64,000 bases of DNA. Source: Liquidambar formosana. Its lineage: Eukaryota > Streptophyta > Magnoliopsida > Saxifragales > Altingiaceae. This document shows positions 1-12,800 of the stretch, piece after piece. The stretch lies in the NCBI GenBank assembly GCA_039720395.1, contig CM077833.1, positions 31,717,478 through 31,781,477 of the forward strand. The letters run 5' to 3'. The notes below the pieces were generated by a model, which was given only the letters and a program-made list of their open reading frames with translations, did no database searches and had not been told where the DNA came from. The translations under genes and the position numbers were made by a program. Position 1 is the first letter of the stretch. Each line of letters starts with the position of its first letter.

Positions 1-71
1 TTCAGGCACCAACTATCATTAACGAGCGAGTGAACTAGTTCCCCTGGATCTCACTTTCAAGCGGTGCAGCA

Positions 72-3000
72 ATGCAGGGAGGATCATCGGGCATCGGTTA
101 TGGCCTGAAATACCAGGTCAATCCAAAAACCCTAATCTGTAAACCTTAAAGATTTACACAATCTTAAACCCTAATTTAACCCTAACTCTTCCTTCATCAT
201 GTCCAGGCCAGATGCATCTCTGATGTCAAAGCAGATACAGATCACACCAGTTTCATCACCGGCACTCTCAGTCTCAGAGAAGAAAACGAGGTTTCTTGCA
301 CACTCACACATGTATAACAGTTTGTTGTTTAATCTGAATGTTTATTTGATCTGAATTCAATGAATCGGATCCTTTTTCAGGTACATCTGATCCGGCTTTC
401 TTCGGGTGGAACTGAACTCGTATGCGAGGGTTTGTTTTCTCACCCGAATGAGATCTGGGACCTCTCTTCGTGCCCTTTTGATCAACGCGTCTTCTCCACC
501 GTCTTCTCGTCTGGTAACTTAGCAATCGCATTGCATTGTTGATATTTATTTTGATTTTGTTTTGTCTATGCGGCAACACAATGGGAATTGTAGTTGAAAA
601 GATCCTTGTGCATTGACGTTGCCTATAAGTTGCTTGCCAGCATGTACTTGTGTGTGTGTCTGTAGGCGTGCATAAATGTGCCATGCCTGCAATGGATTCA
701 CTGATTCATAATAGATTCTGGAAAATTGTTTGGTTAATGAACATAGGCTACCAGAGTACAATGTTCAAGGGACGATAAATAAGTTTGACATTCATGTGGC
801 AACAAAAAATTCCTTTTCCAGCAATCAACAATGATAAGAAAAATTAATTAGATTAGACCACATTTCATATTTTTATGGCTTATTAGGCATAATTTTTGCT
901 TGAATAATTATTTTATCTCTAAGAAATGCATGGCCAAATTGGCACGACTCACATGGCCATCATCTCTTCCTTTATTTTCAAATAAAGATCAATTGTGAGG
1001 TGGGGTCATGAAAATTCACTAAGTCATCCATGAATATGGCATTTCCTTTATTTCTAGTATCTTTTATACCTGCAATAACCTTTACATGTTTCAAAATAGT
1101 TCAGTAACTATTAATTATTTCTATTTCTGAATATTTTATTCTTTCATTCTGTTTTTCCTACACTCCTCCAAAAATTGTGTAATTGTTATTAATAAATTTC
1201 ATTTATAATTGGATAGCTTACCTTTTTTATTCCATTCTTTTTTCCATGCTTCTCGAGAAGTTCAGTGGCATAAAGATAGATAGTGTTTTGATTGTTTGCT
1301 ATGTTATTGAAGGTGAATCATATGGAGCAGCAGTATGGCAGATCCCTGAGTTATATGGCCAATTAAATTCGCCTCAGTTGGAGAGAATTGCCTCTCTTAG
1401 ATGCACATACTTGTAAGATCAAATGGTGAGTTTATTCTTCCTAGTTAGACAATCCTGTGTGATAGCGCATGAGCTAGCAGATACAAGATAATTACTTGTT
1501 TTGCTAATTGTTTTTTCAATTGTTCCTTTCTTTTTCCTGTGGTGTGTATATGCATATTCTGAATCTCATACATTGATGTTCTTCTGTTGCTCAAGAAGTA
1601 GTTGCTTCCCCCCAGGCTTGTTTTTCCCTCCTCTGCTCAAATTTAAAATGCATGTGTGATAAACCTGGACCGTTGCATCATTGCAGTGAGTTTCTACCTG
1701 CTTGCCAAAGCCATTCTTGGCTTCTAGTACTGTGTTAATGGCATCCAAAGGGTTTGGGTGGCTCTGGGGATTATAATAATGTCGACGAAAGAAAAAAAAG
1801 TACAGACATGATCTAGATTGTTGGGGAACTTGGGACCCTTGGAATTCCCTATGTATCACATTGATTACTAAAGGTGTAGAGGAGTTAGTTAAACCTCTTT
1901 CTGTGATGGAGGCATGCTGGGGGACCAATTTAAGAATATAGAAATGGTTGTGAAGATATTTCACATAGAATTTCGGTAATGTACATTTACAGGTTGGTCT
2001 CCAACTTGATTGTTAAAATTTCATATGCTTTTTCTATCTTGTATTTCTGGAATCATTTAATTTTGCTAAGATGTTTGGTGCAATGTTATGCCAATGATAT
2101 CATTCTATGTGGTGTTGTATTGCGATGTTTGGTTTGTTAAATATATTTTACAGTACTTTAATAAATAAATGATTTATCTAATCTGTACTTTTGTAACTCA
2201 GTTTTGTAATGGAAGTATGGAACTGAAGAAATTTATGTAACATGTCAAGTTTTTCTGAGTGTTGTTAAATATTGATATGTGCCTGTCTTAACTGCTATTC
2301 TATGTACAATATATACCCTGCAGCGTTCTTTGGTGGCCATCTGGAAGGCATGACAAGTTGGTCAGCATTGATGAGGAAACTCTTTTCTTGTGGAGCTTAG
2401 ATTCTTCAAGAAAGGCTGCACAGGTACAGTCCACAATAGAATTTTCTGGAGTGATCCTGTATCAGTTATTTATGATTATGTTACAGTATATATTCTGCAG
2501 AGTTTAAGGTTTCCTGCTTTTCTTTCCCAGATGTTAAAACTAACACAATCTCTTTTCTTTAAAAATAAAAATAAAATAAAATAATATAAAAGATTTAAAG
2601 ACTGGACGCCGATGGTTATTTTTATGCTTTAAATGCTAGTGCTAGTGAGGTCTTCTCCCACTTTTTAGATGTTGACCATAATGTTGCTTCACTGCTTGTA
2701 TGTGTTCGTGTCTCTATAAATATATTTCTGTATACTCTCTATGAGTAGAGCAGAGCACGACATATTTCTCTTTCCTCCACATGGTGGTTATGTGGATGCC
2801 TACGTGATTCTTATAATTTTTAAATTGAAATTTCATTGGAGCATTTTAATGAATAACCCTACCTCTGAACTTAACTCAATAAAGTGTTAATTCCAACTGA
2901 ATGTGGTTGGCTACTAGCTATAGAAAAGTTATCCTCAATTCTTGTGCTAATTCTTATTCAGTTCTTGTTACAAAATCTAGGTACAATCAAAGGAATCAGC

Positions 3001-5334
3001 TGGGATGCTGCATTCTCTGTCTGGTGGAGCATGGGATCCACATGATGTGAATGCTGTTGCAGCAACATGTGAATCGTCAATCCAGTTTTGGGACTTACGG
3101 ACAATGAAGTATGTATGTTCTATCTTTTTGGCTGAATGAGTGTGTTATTGCTTAATACAAAATTGCTGGTTGCAGTAACCTGAGTAAATTTCCAAGATAC
3201 TTTTCACGGAGTCTTTATATAAAGTGCATGGTAAAATGTTCTTAAGCTCATTAGATCACCTGAAATAGCCCCATGGAGATTTTGTGAAGTTGTGAAATTT
3301 TGAATGAGATGCTTAAATAATATTGGTGGGGACACAAATAGATAGGAAACAATAAAAATATCTTAATTTTGTTGAAGTAGTATTTTAGGAATGGATGTTG
3401 ATTAAATATTAAAAAATTGTCTACTGGAAAAGAATTCAAAATGCTTTGAATGTGCGTTCAACTCAGTTGATGGTAATGCCCCTATGCAGTGTGAAGTTGG
3501 GTTCTATGCCTTCCCTTTAAAGCTTGGAGTGTTTTTGTATCGTATGTTTGTGTTCATCGTATAGCTATACAATGGTCATTACATCAATATGCATGTAATT
3601 ACAGGCGGACGAATTCAATTGAGCATGCACATGTCCATAATGTAGATTATGACACAAAGAAGAACCATATACTTGTAAGTATGCAGCTTTGAATTTATTT
3701 CCTTACACTTAAAACATTTCACAGGCACGAAACCTTGGTCTTTTTAGAAATCTTTCTTTCCACAAGCGTTATCGTAATTACATTTCAAAACTTTTGACCA
3801 ATGTCACAGGTAACTGCGGAGGATGAATTTGGGATACACATATGGGATCTTAGAATGCCAAAGGTTCCTGTTCAAGAGCTTCCTGGACATGCACACTGGT
3901 ATCAGTTTACTGTACTACTGCAGACATCACTTTCAAGCATGTTCATGCTTACTGAACTTGTCCCTCTGTTTTCATGAGTCTGTTGCATCATTACTTGCAT
4001 GCATAGATTATTTTTTTAAAAGCTTTTTCTTTATTTCTTTCCTGGTAAATGCTTGCATAGAAGTTTGATATCTGCAATTGGCTGTTTCATTCATGTATAA
4101 GTATTTTTATATGAACATACCTGTAGTTGTCTGACTGAATCTTTGTCTGAAATGTTGGCAGGACATGGGCTGTCAAGTGTAACCCTGAGTATGAGGGGCT
4201 GATTTTGGTATACTCTCTCTCTCTCTCTCACACACACACGCATGCGGTTAAGCATGGCTAGGAGGCCAGAAAGATGCTATAGATAGGAATTTCATACACA
4301 TTTTATTAAGATTTTTCCTGCTTTATTTATTTTTAAATTTTTGTTTTCTTTGGCCAATCGATCATATATATCTCAATAAAAAATTTGGAATACTTTGGCT
4401 GATCCCTATGCATGTTCTTCCTGTATGCCTTCCAAGCATGTCGCTGGAGAGGGATCCCTCTCATGTTGGGACAATTGTTCCACTGGATTTTATTCTTCCG
4501 TCTTCCAAGATATTGTTTTGCTGACAACTGTTAGCTTTGGCAGAGTGCTGGAACAGATTCAGCTGTTAATTTGTGGTTGGCTTCTCAATCTAGCAGTGAT
4601 GATTTAACTTCAGAAAGGTCATTGCCTTGTCTAGGATGATTGAAAAGTAATATTTTGACTTATTTTTTCCATTTTTTATTTTCTTCTTGACAATTTTCAT
4701 CTTTGTTCTTTTTTTCCAGTAGCCTGGTTGATTCGCCCACTCGTGGGCGGGTTGATCCATTACTTAACTCGTTCAGTGACTACGAAGACAGTGTTTATGG
4801 TAACCACTGCAACCCTCTGGTTTTGCATTCAATTGATTCTTTACATTAAACCTGACTGGTTTTAAACTGATATTCCAGGCCTTGCTTGGAGTTCTCGGGA
4901 ACCTTGGATTTTTGCATCATTGTCCTATGATGGGAGGGTAAGGATTCTATTAGTTCATGGTAGTGAGAAACAATTTGAAACTGATCCCTCTGATTTTTCT
5001 CAAGACTGGGAGCATGAATTTTATGTGGCAGAGTAGTTCCTAAAATTAGGCTTATACCATTCTCTTACATGCTTTAGTCAGGGCTTACATGAAAATCAAT
5101 TGGGTGTTCTGGTACACAAGGATATTAACATGCATATGTAGTCTATATAGGGGAAGCACAAAATAGTGTACTGTACTTTTGTGTATGGGCTTCACCCAAC
5201 CCAATTAATATAACAACGAAATATATATTGGATTAAGAACTTCTATAACAATCTCTACAATTTTGATTTTTTTCCCTTTCCCTATAAAACAGGTGGTTGT
5301 AGAATCAGTGAGGCCTTTTCTCCCCAAAAAATGA
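72..5334 (+). CDS. DWA2: WD40-repeat protein, DWA2 / EIPR1 (TSSC1) family, 13 exons, one frameshift
   Basis: Exons: 72-116, 207-290, 381-513, 1313-1425, 2324-2423, 2981-3108, 3605-3674, 3810-3898, 4162-4207, 4544-4617, 4720-4799, 4879-4937, 5293-5334, all with GT-AG junctions. The rebuilt protein is about 353 aa, begins MQGGSSGIGYGLKYQ and ends RPFLPKK. WD blades are visible around FLWSLDS (~149), FWDLRTM (~195), IWDLRMP (~236) and NLWLA (~278); the two WDLR endings fit a DDB1-binding WD40 (DWD) box. In Arabidopsis DWA2 is a CUL4-DDB1 substrate receptor that dampens ABA signalling; the animal homologue EIPR1 binds the EARP/GARP tethering complexes. Exon 4 is in frame through ERIASL, then one extra base near 1396-1399 shifts it to a TAA at 1414-1416; without that base it continues DAHTCKIK into exon 5. 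Exon lengths sum to 1063 nt, one more than 354 codons. The family call is firm; which plant paralogue it is, less so. Confidence 0.88.
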
Positions 5335-6612
5335 AGTCCAGAACACATTGGTGTAAGGTTTTCTTTCTTTCTTTATTTATTATTTTTAAAAAGCCAATGT
5401 ACTGGGTGTGAGTTTACAAGCGCTTGGGTAATGGTACTGCGTTGATCTGGTTCGACTTTTTCTACCCCCTTTGTAGAAAAGATTTGTAATCTTGTGGTTC
5501 TTTAATGTTTTATCCTATCAAAAGGGGATCGAATGTTGACAGACATGTACATGGACCTGGGAGATTGGTGTAACAGAAATTTAATCTCACAAATGTGCGG
5601 CCCTGATAATTTTTGTAACCCTTGGGGGAGTACTCAAATTTTCTGTAAAATATACATGGATGATTACTTTTTTGGTAACCATGTGTAGGGATAATGTTGT
5701 TCAATTTACATAGGGGGCAGCTATTCTGATCATAGCTCCATTCATTTCCGTTGTTTTGTTGACCATTGTAGGTGAGAGTCGTTTGGCTATTACACATCAC
5801 GCGTGTTGATGACACAAATCTCCTTAGTTTAGATTTTCTAATTGTTTAATCTCCTTAGTTTGCTTATGTTTTTCAGTTGGCTCCTTGCATTGCCCTTCTC
5901 CTATGCCATAAGCATAAGCTGATGACGACGAATATGCATGATATGCGAGTAAAACCAACCATATTACACGTAATTTTCAGTCGGTTTATGTTTGTTTGTT
6001 TGTGTATGTGCGAGAAGCATCACAAATTAACTTTTGTTACGACATGTAAGAATTTTTTGTACGAAGTGACATTAGGCTTATCCACACACGGAGAGTTATG
6101 AGTCGGATGAAATGGTTTGGTTTCCTCGTCCGACGGCAGAAACCCATTTTTCCCACTTGTTTCGTCATTTTGGCTACACGTGGCACTTTCTTCCACCACA
6201 GATACCCTGCTCGTGTCTGGTGTGACACGTAAGCTAATATAGTTTCAGCCTATCCACAATTATAGCGCATGGCGGGGAGGTGTTTGCCATGTCATCTTAA
6301 TGCTAGGTGCTGACACGTCGTGTGCAGAAAAGAAAAAAGTGGCAGGAGTGGCCTGTGCGTATACTTGGATAAGGCAAGGCAGATTTATCTTTCCAACATG
6401 GATGAAGAGACTTTTGACGCCTGTCGGCTTCGACTTACTGCCACGTTTCGACCAGCGATGAATTCATTGGGAAATGCTGGAGATTCAAGTGTGAGAGAAG
6501 TCTTTGGAAGGAAAAATGTCTACACGCGTTCTTTCATTCGTTATGAACGATGTAAACAAGAAGATGTACGGAAGAGTGAAAATTTTTCCAAGTTGAGAAC
6601 AAATAAGTAATA

Positions 6613-6794
6613 CTCTCACCGTCCCATTAATATAAATCATTTTTGTTATTTTTTTGTTCCAAAATATTTGTCAAAAAAATTAAGGATATTTTTAGAAAAT
6701 TAGAATTTAATTAATAATAAGTTAATGTAATGATGATCGTTTCTTAAACTTTGTGTTTTTTCAAGCTCGATTATTTTTATAGGAACGAAAGGAG
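6613..6794. mobile_element. Degenerate Stowaway-like MITE
   Basis: The left end reads CTCTCACCGTCCCATTAATA and the right end, reverse-complemented, CTCCTTTCGTTCCTATAAAA. Both resemble the CTCCCTCCGTCCC termini of plant Tc1/mariner MITEs. A TA precedes the left end. The ends are diverged and the right boundary is approximate. Confidence 0.4.
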
Positions 6795-8659
6795 TTTAGT
6801 ATATCTCTAGTATGCCAACAAGTGGAACTTTATCATAAGGAATAAGGAAAATAAGCCGACCTGGTAGAGGCCATGTTGATCCTAATGTCATTTATCAACA
6901 AAAAGAGAGGTCATACTAATAGTTGGCTAATATTATGGTTTATCACACCCCTACATATAGATATCATCATATGTGTTGTTTTCATGTCTTTCAATTAGAT
7001 TTTTTATTTTTTGAAACACGTGTCCTTGTGTTTAGAGTCTATCGTTACTAAAACAATAATGGACTCTTACAGCGAATAGTTATTTTGATTGGCCTAGATT
7101 TCTCTATCTAATCCTAGTTTTTAGGTACAAAAAAATATTCTAGTCTTGTCTTATAGGCATGGTATTAGTTTCTATCTTTTTGATTAGTTTTTGCAATAAT
7201 TTACAAATTTTATGTATCAGAAAAATGAGTATTGTGTGTATGTTTCAAATAGAAGGAAATGTTCAATCTCCATGCAAATTGAGAATAACATGATAACCAT
7301 GGGATGCTTTTCCACTATCCTTCCCTGTCTTCTCCATTTTTTACGCCAATGTTTGATTTTGTACCCAACTCTGAATTGCTATACCAACCATCAATTAGCC
7401 GCAAATTCTTGAAGCAGACACTCTGAACGGATCTCCTTTCTCAAATTTGGAAGCATGTACCTAATTTTAAGTAAATAAACACTGCATTTCCTATTTTCCA
7501 TGTAAAATATCATATCCTTTCCACGTAATATATCATATCTGGTATTGTCTTAGTTGGTGTTATTTAAAGACAAACACAAAGTCCAAATAAACAAAGAATC
7601 AAAGGATTAGGGTTCAGTGCTGCTACACTTCATTATTATCATTATTTTTTTTTTTTTTGGTACAGCTGCTATACATTGTGAGATTTTGATCATCTCCCTG
7701 ACTCCCAAAATGTAATTGCTTTGATAGCTGGCATCATGGGAACTTGTAGGCTAAGTTTCTATTGTTTAGTAATACAGATGACGAAATTGTCACCTACACT
7801 GCTTTGCACAAGTTCTTCTCATAATACAGGCTACATAATAAGTCTCAATTACTATGAACACATGACTTACATGATTTGTCACTTTTAGTTATTATGCCAC
7901 CAAAATTAGGATGATGTCTTAATTGATATAACACACTGCGGGTCAATCATTTATACATATTGCCAAAAAAAAAAAAAAAAAAAACTACCTTCTTTAATAT
8001 GGGTATCAAAGGTGTGGATTGATTACACGATCACTACAAAAATGCATTATATCAGCATAATCTTTTACCATCGGTTGCAATGGATGAAAGAAATACATTG
8101 AATAAAGCAATAGTTACATCAAAGAAGGCTAGCTTAATAAGCATTTTTCTTATAAAATTTCCAAAGAGAATAAGGAAAATAATCTTCCCACATATAAGGA
8201 TCAATCAAATTATGATTTATATTTGCCGAAATATTCATTGCCTTATTAACTTGTCTGAAAACATGCTTAAATTCAATAACTTCGAATTTGATCACCAAAT
8301 AATTAACATTCTGGATAAGCTTTACTATAAAACAATTTACTATTAATCCCAAAATTTACCTGATATTATCCTGACATGTCATTTGATCGGAAAAGATGGC
8401 ACTCCATAAAAATCTTGGTCCCTGTGGTATTTTCAATTCCTTACCTCAAGGTTTAGTCCTGAATTAATAATACGGAGTAAACAAACATAAAAGAAAAAGT
8501 GGCGGTTGATTGCTCTGAAACGTGTCATACCACAGAGGCATAACGGATACAAAAAATTTGCAAGTGGGACCTCCGTGCTCACGTGTATGATTAAATACCG
8601 GGATTCGCATCCATTGCAGAACCACCACCGATCGGATCACACTCACACACACACACCGC

Positions 8660-8688
8660 ATCTCTCTCTCTCTCTCTCTCTCTCTCTG
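8660..8688 (+). repeat. (TC)n microsatellite in probable 5' leader or promoter
   Basis: A pure CT/TC dinucleotide run lies about 270 bp upstream of the ESV1-like start codon. A short (AC)n run follows at about 8867-8884. Pyrimidine tracts near the transcription start are common in plant core promoters; function here is not shown. Confidence 0.7.
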
Positions 8689-8941
8689 AACCTCGGTCCC
8701 TCGCCGTCAAATGCCCCAACACAAAGATTCCCCCGAATTTCACTCCTCCAATCCAGTTGCCCAATAACCCCACCAATTCTTTTCCCATTTCTCCCGTCTC
8801 TACAAGAACTCAACTCTCTTTCCACTTCCGTACTTCTATAACATTCCCACAACCTATATATATATAACACACACACACACACACATCCCCACATCACTCA
8901 AGCTTCTTCTGCTAAAGCTAGGGTTTTTTTTTTCTTCTCCA

Positions 8942-8956
8942 ATGGCATTTTGGTAA
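8942..8956 (+). promoter_or_regulatory. Minimal upstream ORF (M-A-F-W-stop) before the ESV1-like start
   Basis: ATG GCA TTT TGG TAA ends three bases before the main ATG at 8960. If it lies in the mRNA, ribosomes would meet it first and would have to skip it or reinitiate almost at once. Confidence 0.4.
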
Positions 8957-8959
8957 ATA

Positions 8960-9861
8960 ATGGCGGCGAGTTCCAGAGGTTTGTCCAGTCCGTTCGGTCT
9001 CAAACTCAGAAGACTCGACGTTTCTCCTCTGCATCTCCGCGGATTCGAGTTCAGAAAGAGGAGGAGGTTAGGGGTCGGTGATGGTGATGGTGATCGTGAT
9101 CGCGTTAGACAGAGTGGAATCAGATGCTGCTGCTCCGACTCGGTTGTTCCGATTCGGAGAACGTCCTGGGGCTGGGAAGAGCGTGAAGAAGGCTGAGGAA
9201 TGGCGGTTCGAATCTAAGAAGAGCTCTCATCGAGTTCGAATCCAAGCCGTGCCTGCAATGCCCTTTGCATCTCCTCAGTACGTTTCCATCCTTTGGTTGA
9301 TGTATATGTATATTTACATGTATATGTGCATTATTATTGTGTTTTTTCGTTTTTTTTTAGGATTAGGATTTTCTGATCCACTAGCAGAGACTGTGGAGTG
9401 TTGATAGAGCATCTATGTGATGGATTTTTGAGTTTCACGACTTAGAGCCGTTTCAATTCTAGCTGCTTTAATGGTAGAAGATTATTTTAGTAATTTTTTG
9501 ATATATGATTTTCATTGGTTGGACTCAGTAACCCAATCAATCCTTTTTATCACTAATAAAGATCAAGAACTAAATTGGGGATTGACTTCTTCATCAATTG
9601 AATCTTCTACCAAAAGTAAACCTATATATAGGGACAATCTACAAAGGGGCAGCGTCGCCTAAAAATTGCTCCATCGCTTTATATGCGAATTGGTGGGTCC
9701 ATGTAACCATCTAAACCTTTCAATAGACTGAGGACCTTCTATAAGTGATTTACTAAGGAAAAAAAAAATCTGCATAAAAAGTGTGTTAAAAAAAAAGAAT
9801 GAGCTCTTTTTTTCCCTCATTAACATAGCTATATTTTTTTCTAATACAACACTTACTTCAT

Positions 9862-9894
<33 letters not shown>

Positions 9895-12800
9895 ATAGCT
9901 ATATTGTTTTCTCAAATAAAAGTAATTATATATAACATTTTCCATCACTAAACCTTGTGAAGGTAGAAATATATGGTTAGCTCTATTGCAGTAGAGTCTT
10001 GATCAATACACAATCCCATATTCCCATCACTAATCATTGTGAAGGTAGAAATAAAATGAATGCCCATGTACAAAGGAGACCCATGATAGGACTGTCAGGT
10101 GTACAAGTTGATGGTCTAAAAGAGATTGGAAAAATTTTGGAAGGACATTGATAGAGTTAAATAATTGAATTTTTATGCTCTATTTAATGACAGGACAACT
10201 TGGTAGGTTAGAATAGAGTACATGGTTTAAACTCCAAAAGGTGCAATACTGCAATTGAAGTGATGATAAAACCCCTCTCTTTCATTTAATATATATATAT
10301 ATTTGAAGCTATTCCAATATCCTTATGGACTCATGTGACTGCAATAATGCACAAAGGACCCCTCAAGTGATATCTGTTGACATAAGATCAACAAAAATTT
10401 ATATTTTTTGGATGCTCTTCCTTCATCTAGAGCGAGTAGACAAATTTTTTTGTAATACTAACTTATGTTCATACCTCAAACTGCATACTAATGGCTAAAG
10501 AAGACGTTCTATAACTTTGTAATATTGCTTTGATTTTCAATTTCTGCAGATCTCGTTTTGGTTCCAAACAAGAAAAATTTTATCCTCGTTGTACCCCCAG
10601 AAATTCTGGTCCGCAGTCACGCGATACACCACCAAAAAGAGGTAATCTTCTGTTTCTTGCCATTTTAGTTTCTACACATAGCTTAGTCAGTCCAGCTAAA
10701 CCTGGAGATTGCTATGAATATTCATTTTGAGACTATAGCTATGATAGCATTTGATTGAGGCATATAGCTATGTTGACATCTTCCCAATAACACATGTAAT
10801 CTTCACTGGTTTCTTCAATGTAGACACTGGTATAGCGAATGAGAAGGATTGGGGCATCAACTTGTTAAATGAAAATGTCAATGAGTCTGGCACGAATGAG
10901 GATGGCAGTACTTGGTATCGAGAAAGTGGAGAGGACCTTGGCGAGAATGGATACAGATGTAGATGGGAAAGGATGGGAGGTCAATGCCATGATGGTTCCT
11001 CAGAATGGAAAGAAATGGTATTGAATCATTTTATCACATAATATTGGGATGTATGAGTATTGTTAATCTGGGAATGAAGGAAATTGAAATCAATTCTTTG
11101 TAAACTAATCATGTAAAGGAGAATCCTAAGCTATTAGTACAGATTAAGTCTCTGCCTCGTGACTATAATACTCCGAACCTAAAAAGCGACTAAATGTACC
11201 TCCCTGACACTCTATTAATATATATTTTGACAGCATAGTTGCAGAAGTTGCCCCAAATTTTTAAGCCTCACATTTGAAGAAAATCATTCTTAAGAAGAAT
11301 TTCTAATAGGAACTTATATAGTTAATATTTAATCTACTCAACATTCCTTGTGTTGAAAAACAAATTTTTTTGTTGGCCTTCAACTATTCACTTTTGGTTG
11401 GTAGTTTATTTTTTTCCCCTTTCAATTCACCTCTTGGTGGAAATACACCTTAATATCAGAATGGGACTGGTTCCCTATGGATAGATACTCAATTTTGGTG
11501 ATTATTGTCCTTGATTGATGCATATGTTTTAATAATTGGTATTTTAACATATTTTTGAAAACTATCCTTCAAAGGGGAAACAAAACTCCCAAGTTCAGGT
11601 TTGAGAACTGGTAGAATCAACAGAAATGGCAGAGCCAGAGCAGTGTAACTTTTTAGAATTAAATATCAATGCTGCTGGTCAATAATTTTTATAATTCTGC
11701 TACATTGATATGTTTTTATGACCCCATCAAGTATCATCCCAGGTGGATGCATTTAATTGGATTTATTGATCTCCTTGACAGTGGTGGGAGAAAAGTGACT
11801 GGACCGGATACAAAGAGCTAGGTATATCGCTTTCCTTGTCATTTACTAGACATGCTAGTGAACAGTATGGATCAGTTATATAAATTTCTGGATAGTTCTT
11901 GATACATCAACCATGCATTCTGAGATTTTTTTTTTTTTTTTTTTTGTCAAGGCTATTTATTGATATTACTCAAAACAAAATGTCACTTTCTCAATAGGTG
12001 TCCATTTATAATGGTTGAGCATTATTAAATTTTATTGAAGTGCTCATTCCAGTAGTTTTGATATTTCATAGGTGTGGAGAAATCTGGAAGAAATGCTGAA
12101 GGGGACTCATGGTGGGAAACATGGCAAGAGGTTCTTCATCAAGATGAATGGAGGTACTTACCTTAATACTGTCTACATGTCGATAAAATTTCAACAGCTT
12201 AATGTCAACTTTGTAAACTGAACTGTAGTCCATCTTAAACATATCCTGTTGATCATAAGTACAAGTTTTATTCATTGTGGATACAATAAGTGCTACATTA
12301 TAAAATTTCAGTAATCTGGCAAGGATAGAGAGGAGTGCTCAGAAACAAGCAAAATCAGGCACTGAAAATGCTGGGTGGTTTGAGAAATGGTAAGCAAATA
12401 TTTCAATGCGCCTTTATTTTGTTAGGTACACAGTTGAACAGCATTGAATTATCCAGTTTTTATTGATGATACATTTGTTTGGAATTAGGTGGGAGAAGTA
12501 CGATGCTAAAGGCTGGACTGAGAAAGGGGCACATAAGTATGGAAGATTGAATGAACAGTCATGGTGGGAGAAGTGGGGAGAGCATTATGATGGAAGAGGA
12601 TCCGTTCTAAAATGGTTATCTCTAATTATCCCCTCAAGCAACTTTGGACTTTAGATGTACTTTGCGCAAAGTTTTGCCACTCTAGACATAAGTATATTGT
12701 AGATCATCTGAAGCTAGTAATATGCACATATGCACAAGGTTAAGATTTTGTCTGGCAATCATTTATGGCTAATAATGTGTTAATACTAAGAAAGCAATAG

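Larger units (their letters stand above)
5335..8941. other. Intergenic region between the WD40 and ESV1-like genes
   Basis: The first few hundred bases are probably the 3' UTR of the upstream gene. The rest is AT-rich with no convincing exon. It holds a degenerate Stowaway-like element near 6613-6794, an A-run at 7966-7984, and a (TC)n tract at about 8660-8688 close to the 5' end of the next gene. Small ORFs here, such as 96 aa at 6320-6610, lack any recognisable family motif. Confidence 0.6.

Noticed and set aside
120..190. Telomere-like CCCTAA words in the first intron
   Set aside because: Only a few irregular, scattered copies inside an intron; AACCCTA motifs are also common in plant promoters and leaders. 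No array.
6320..6610. 96-aa plus-strand ORF as a possible small gene
   Set aside because: No family motif, no neighbouring exons, no clear promoter; consistent with chance.
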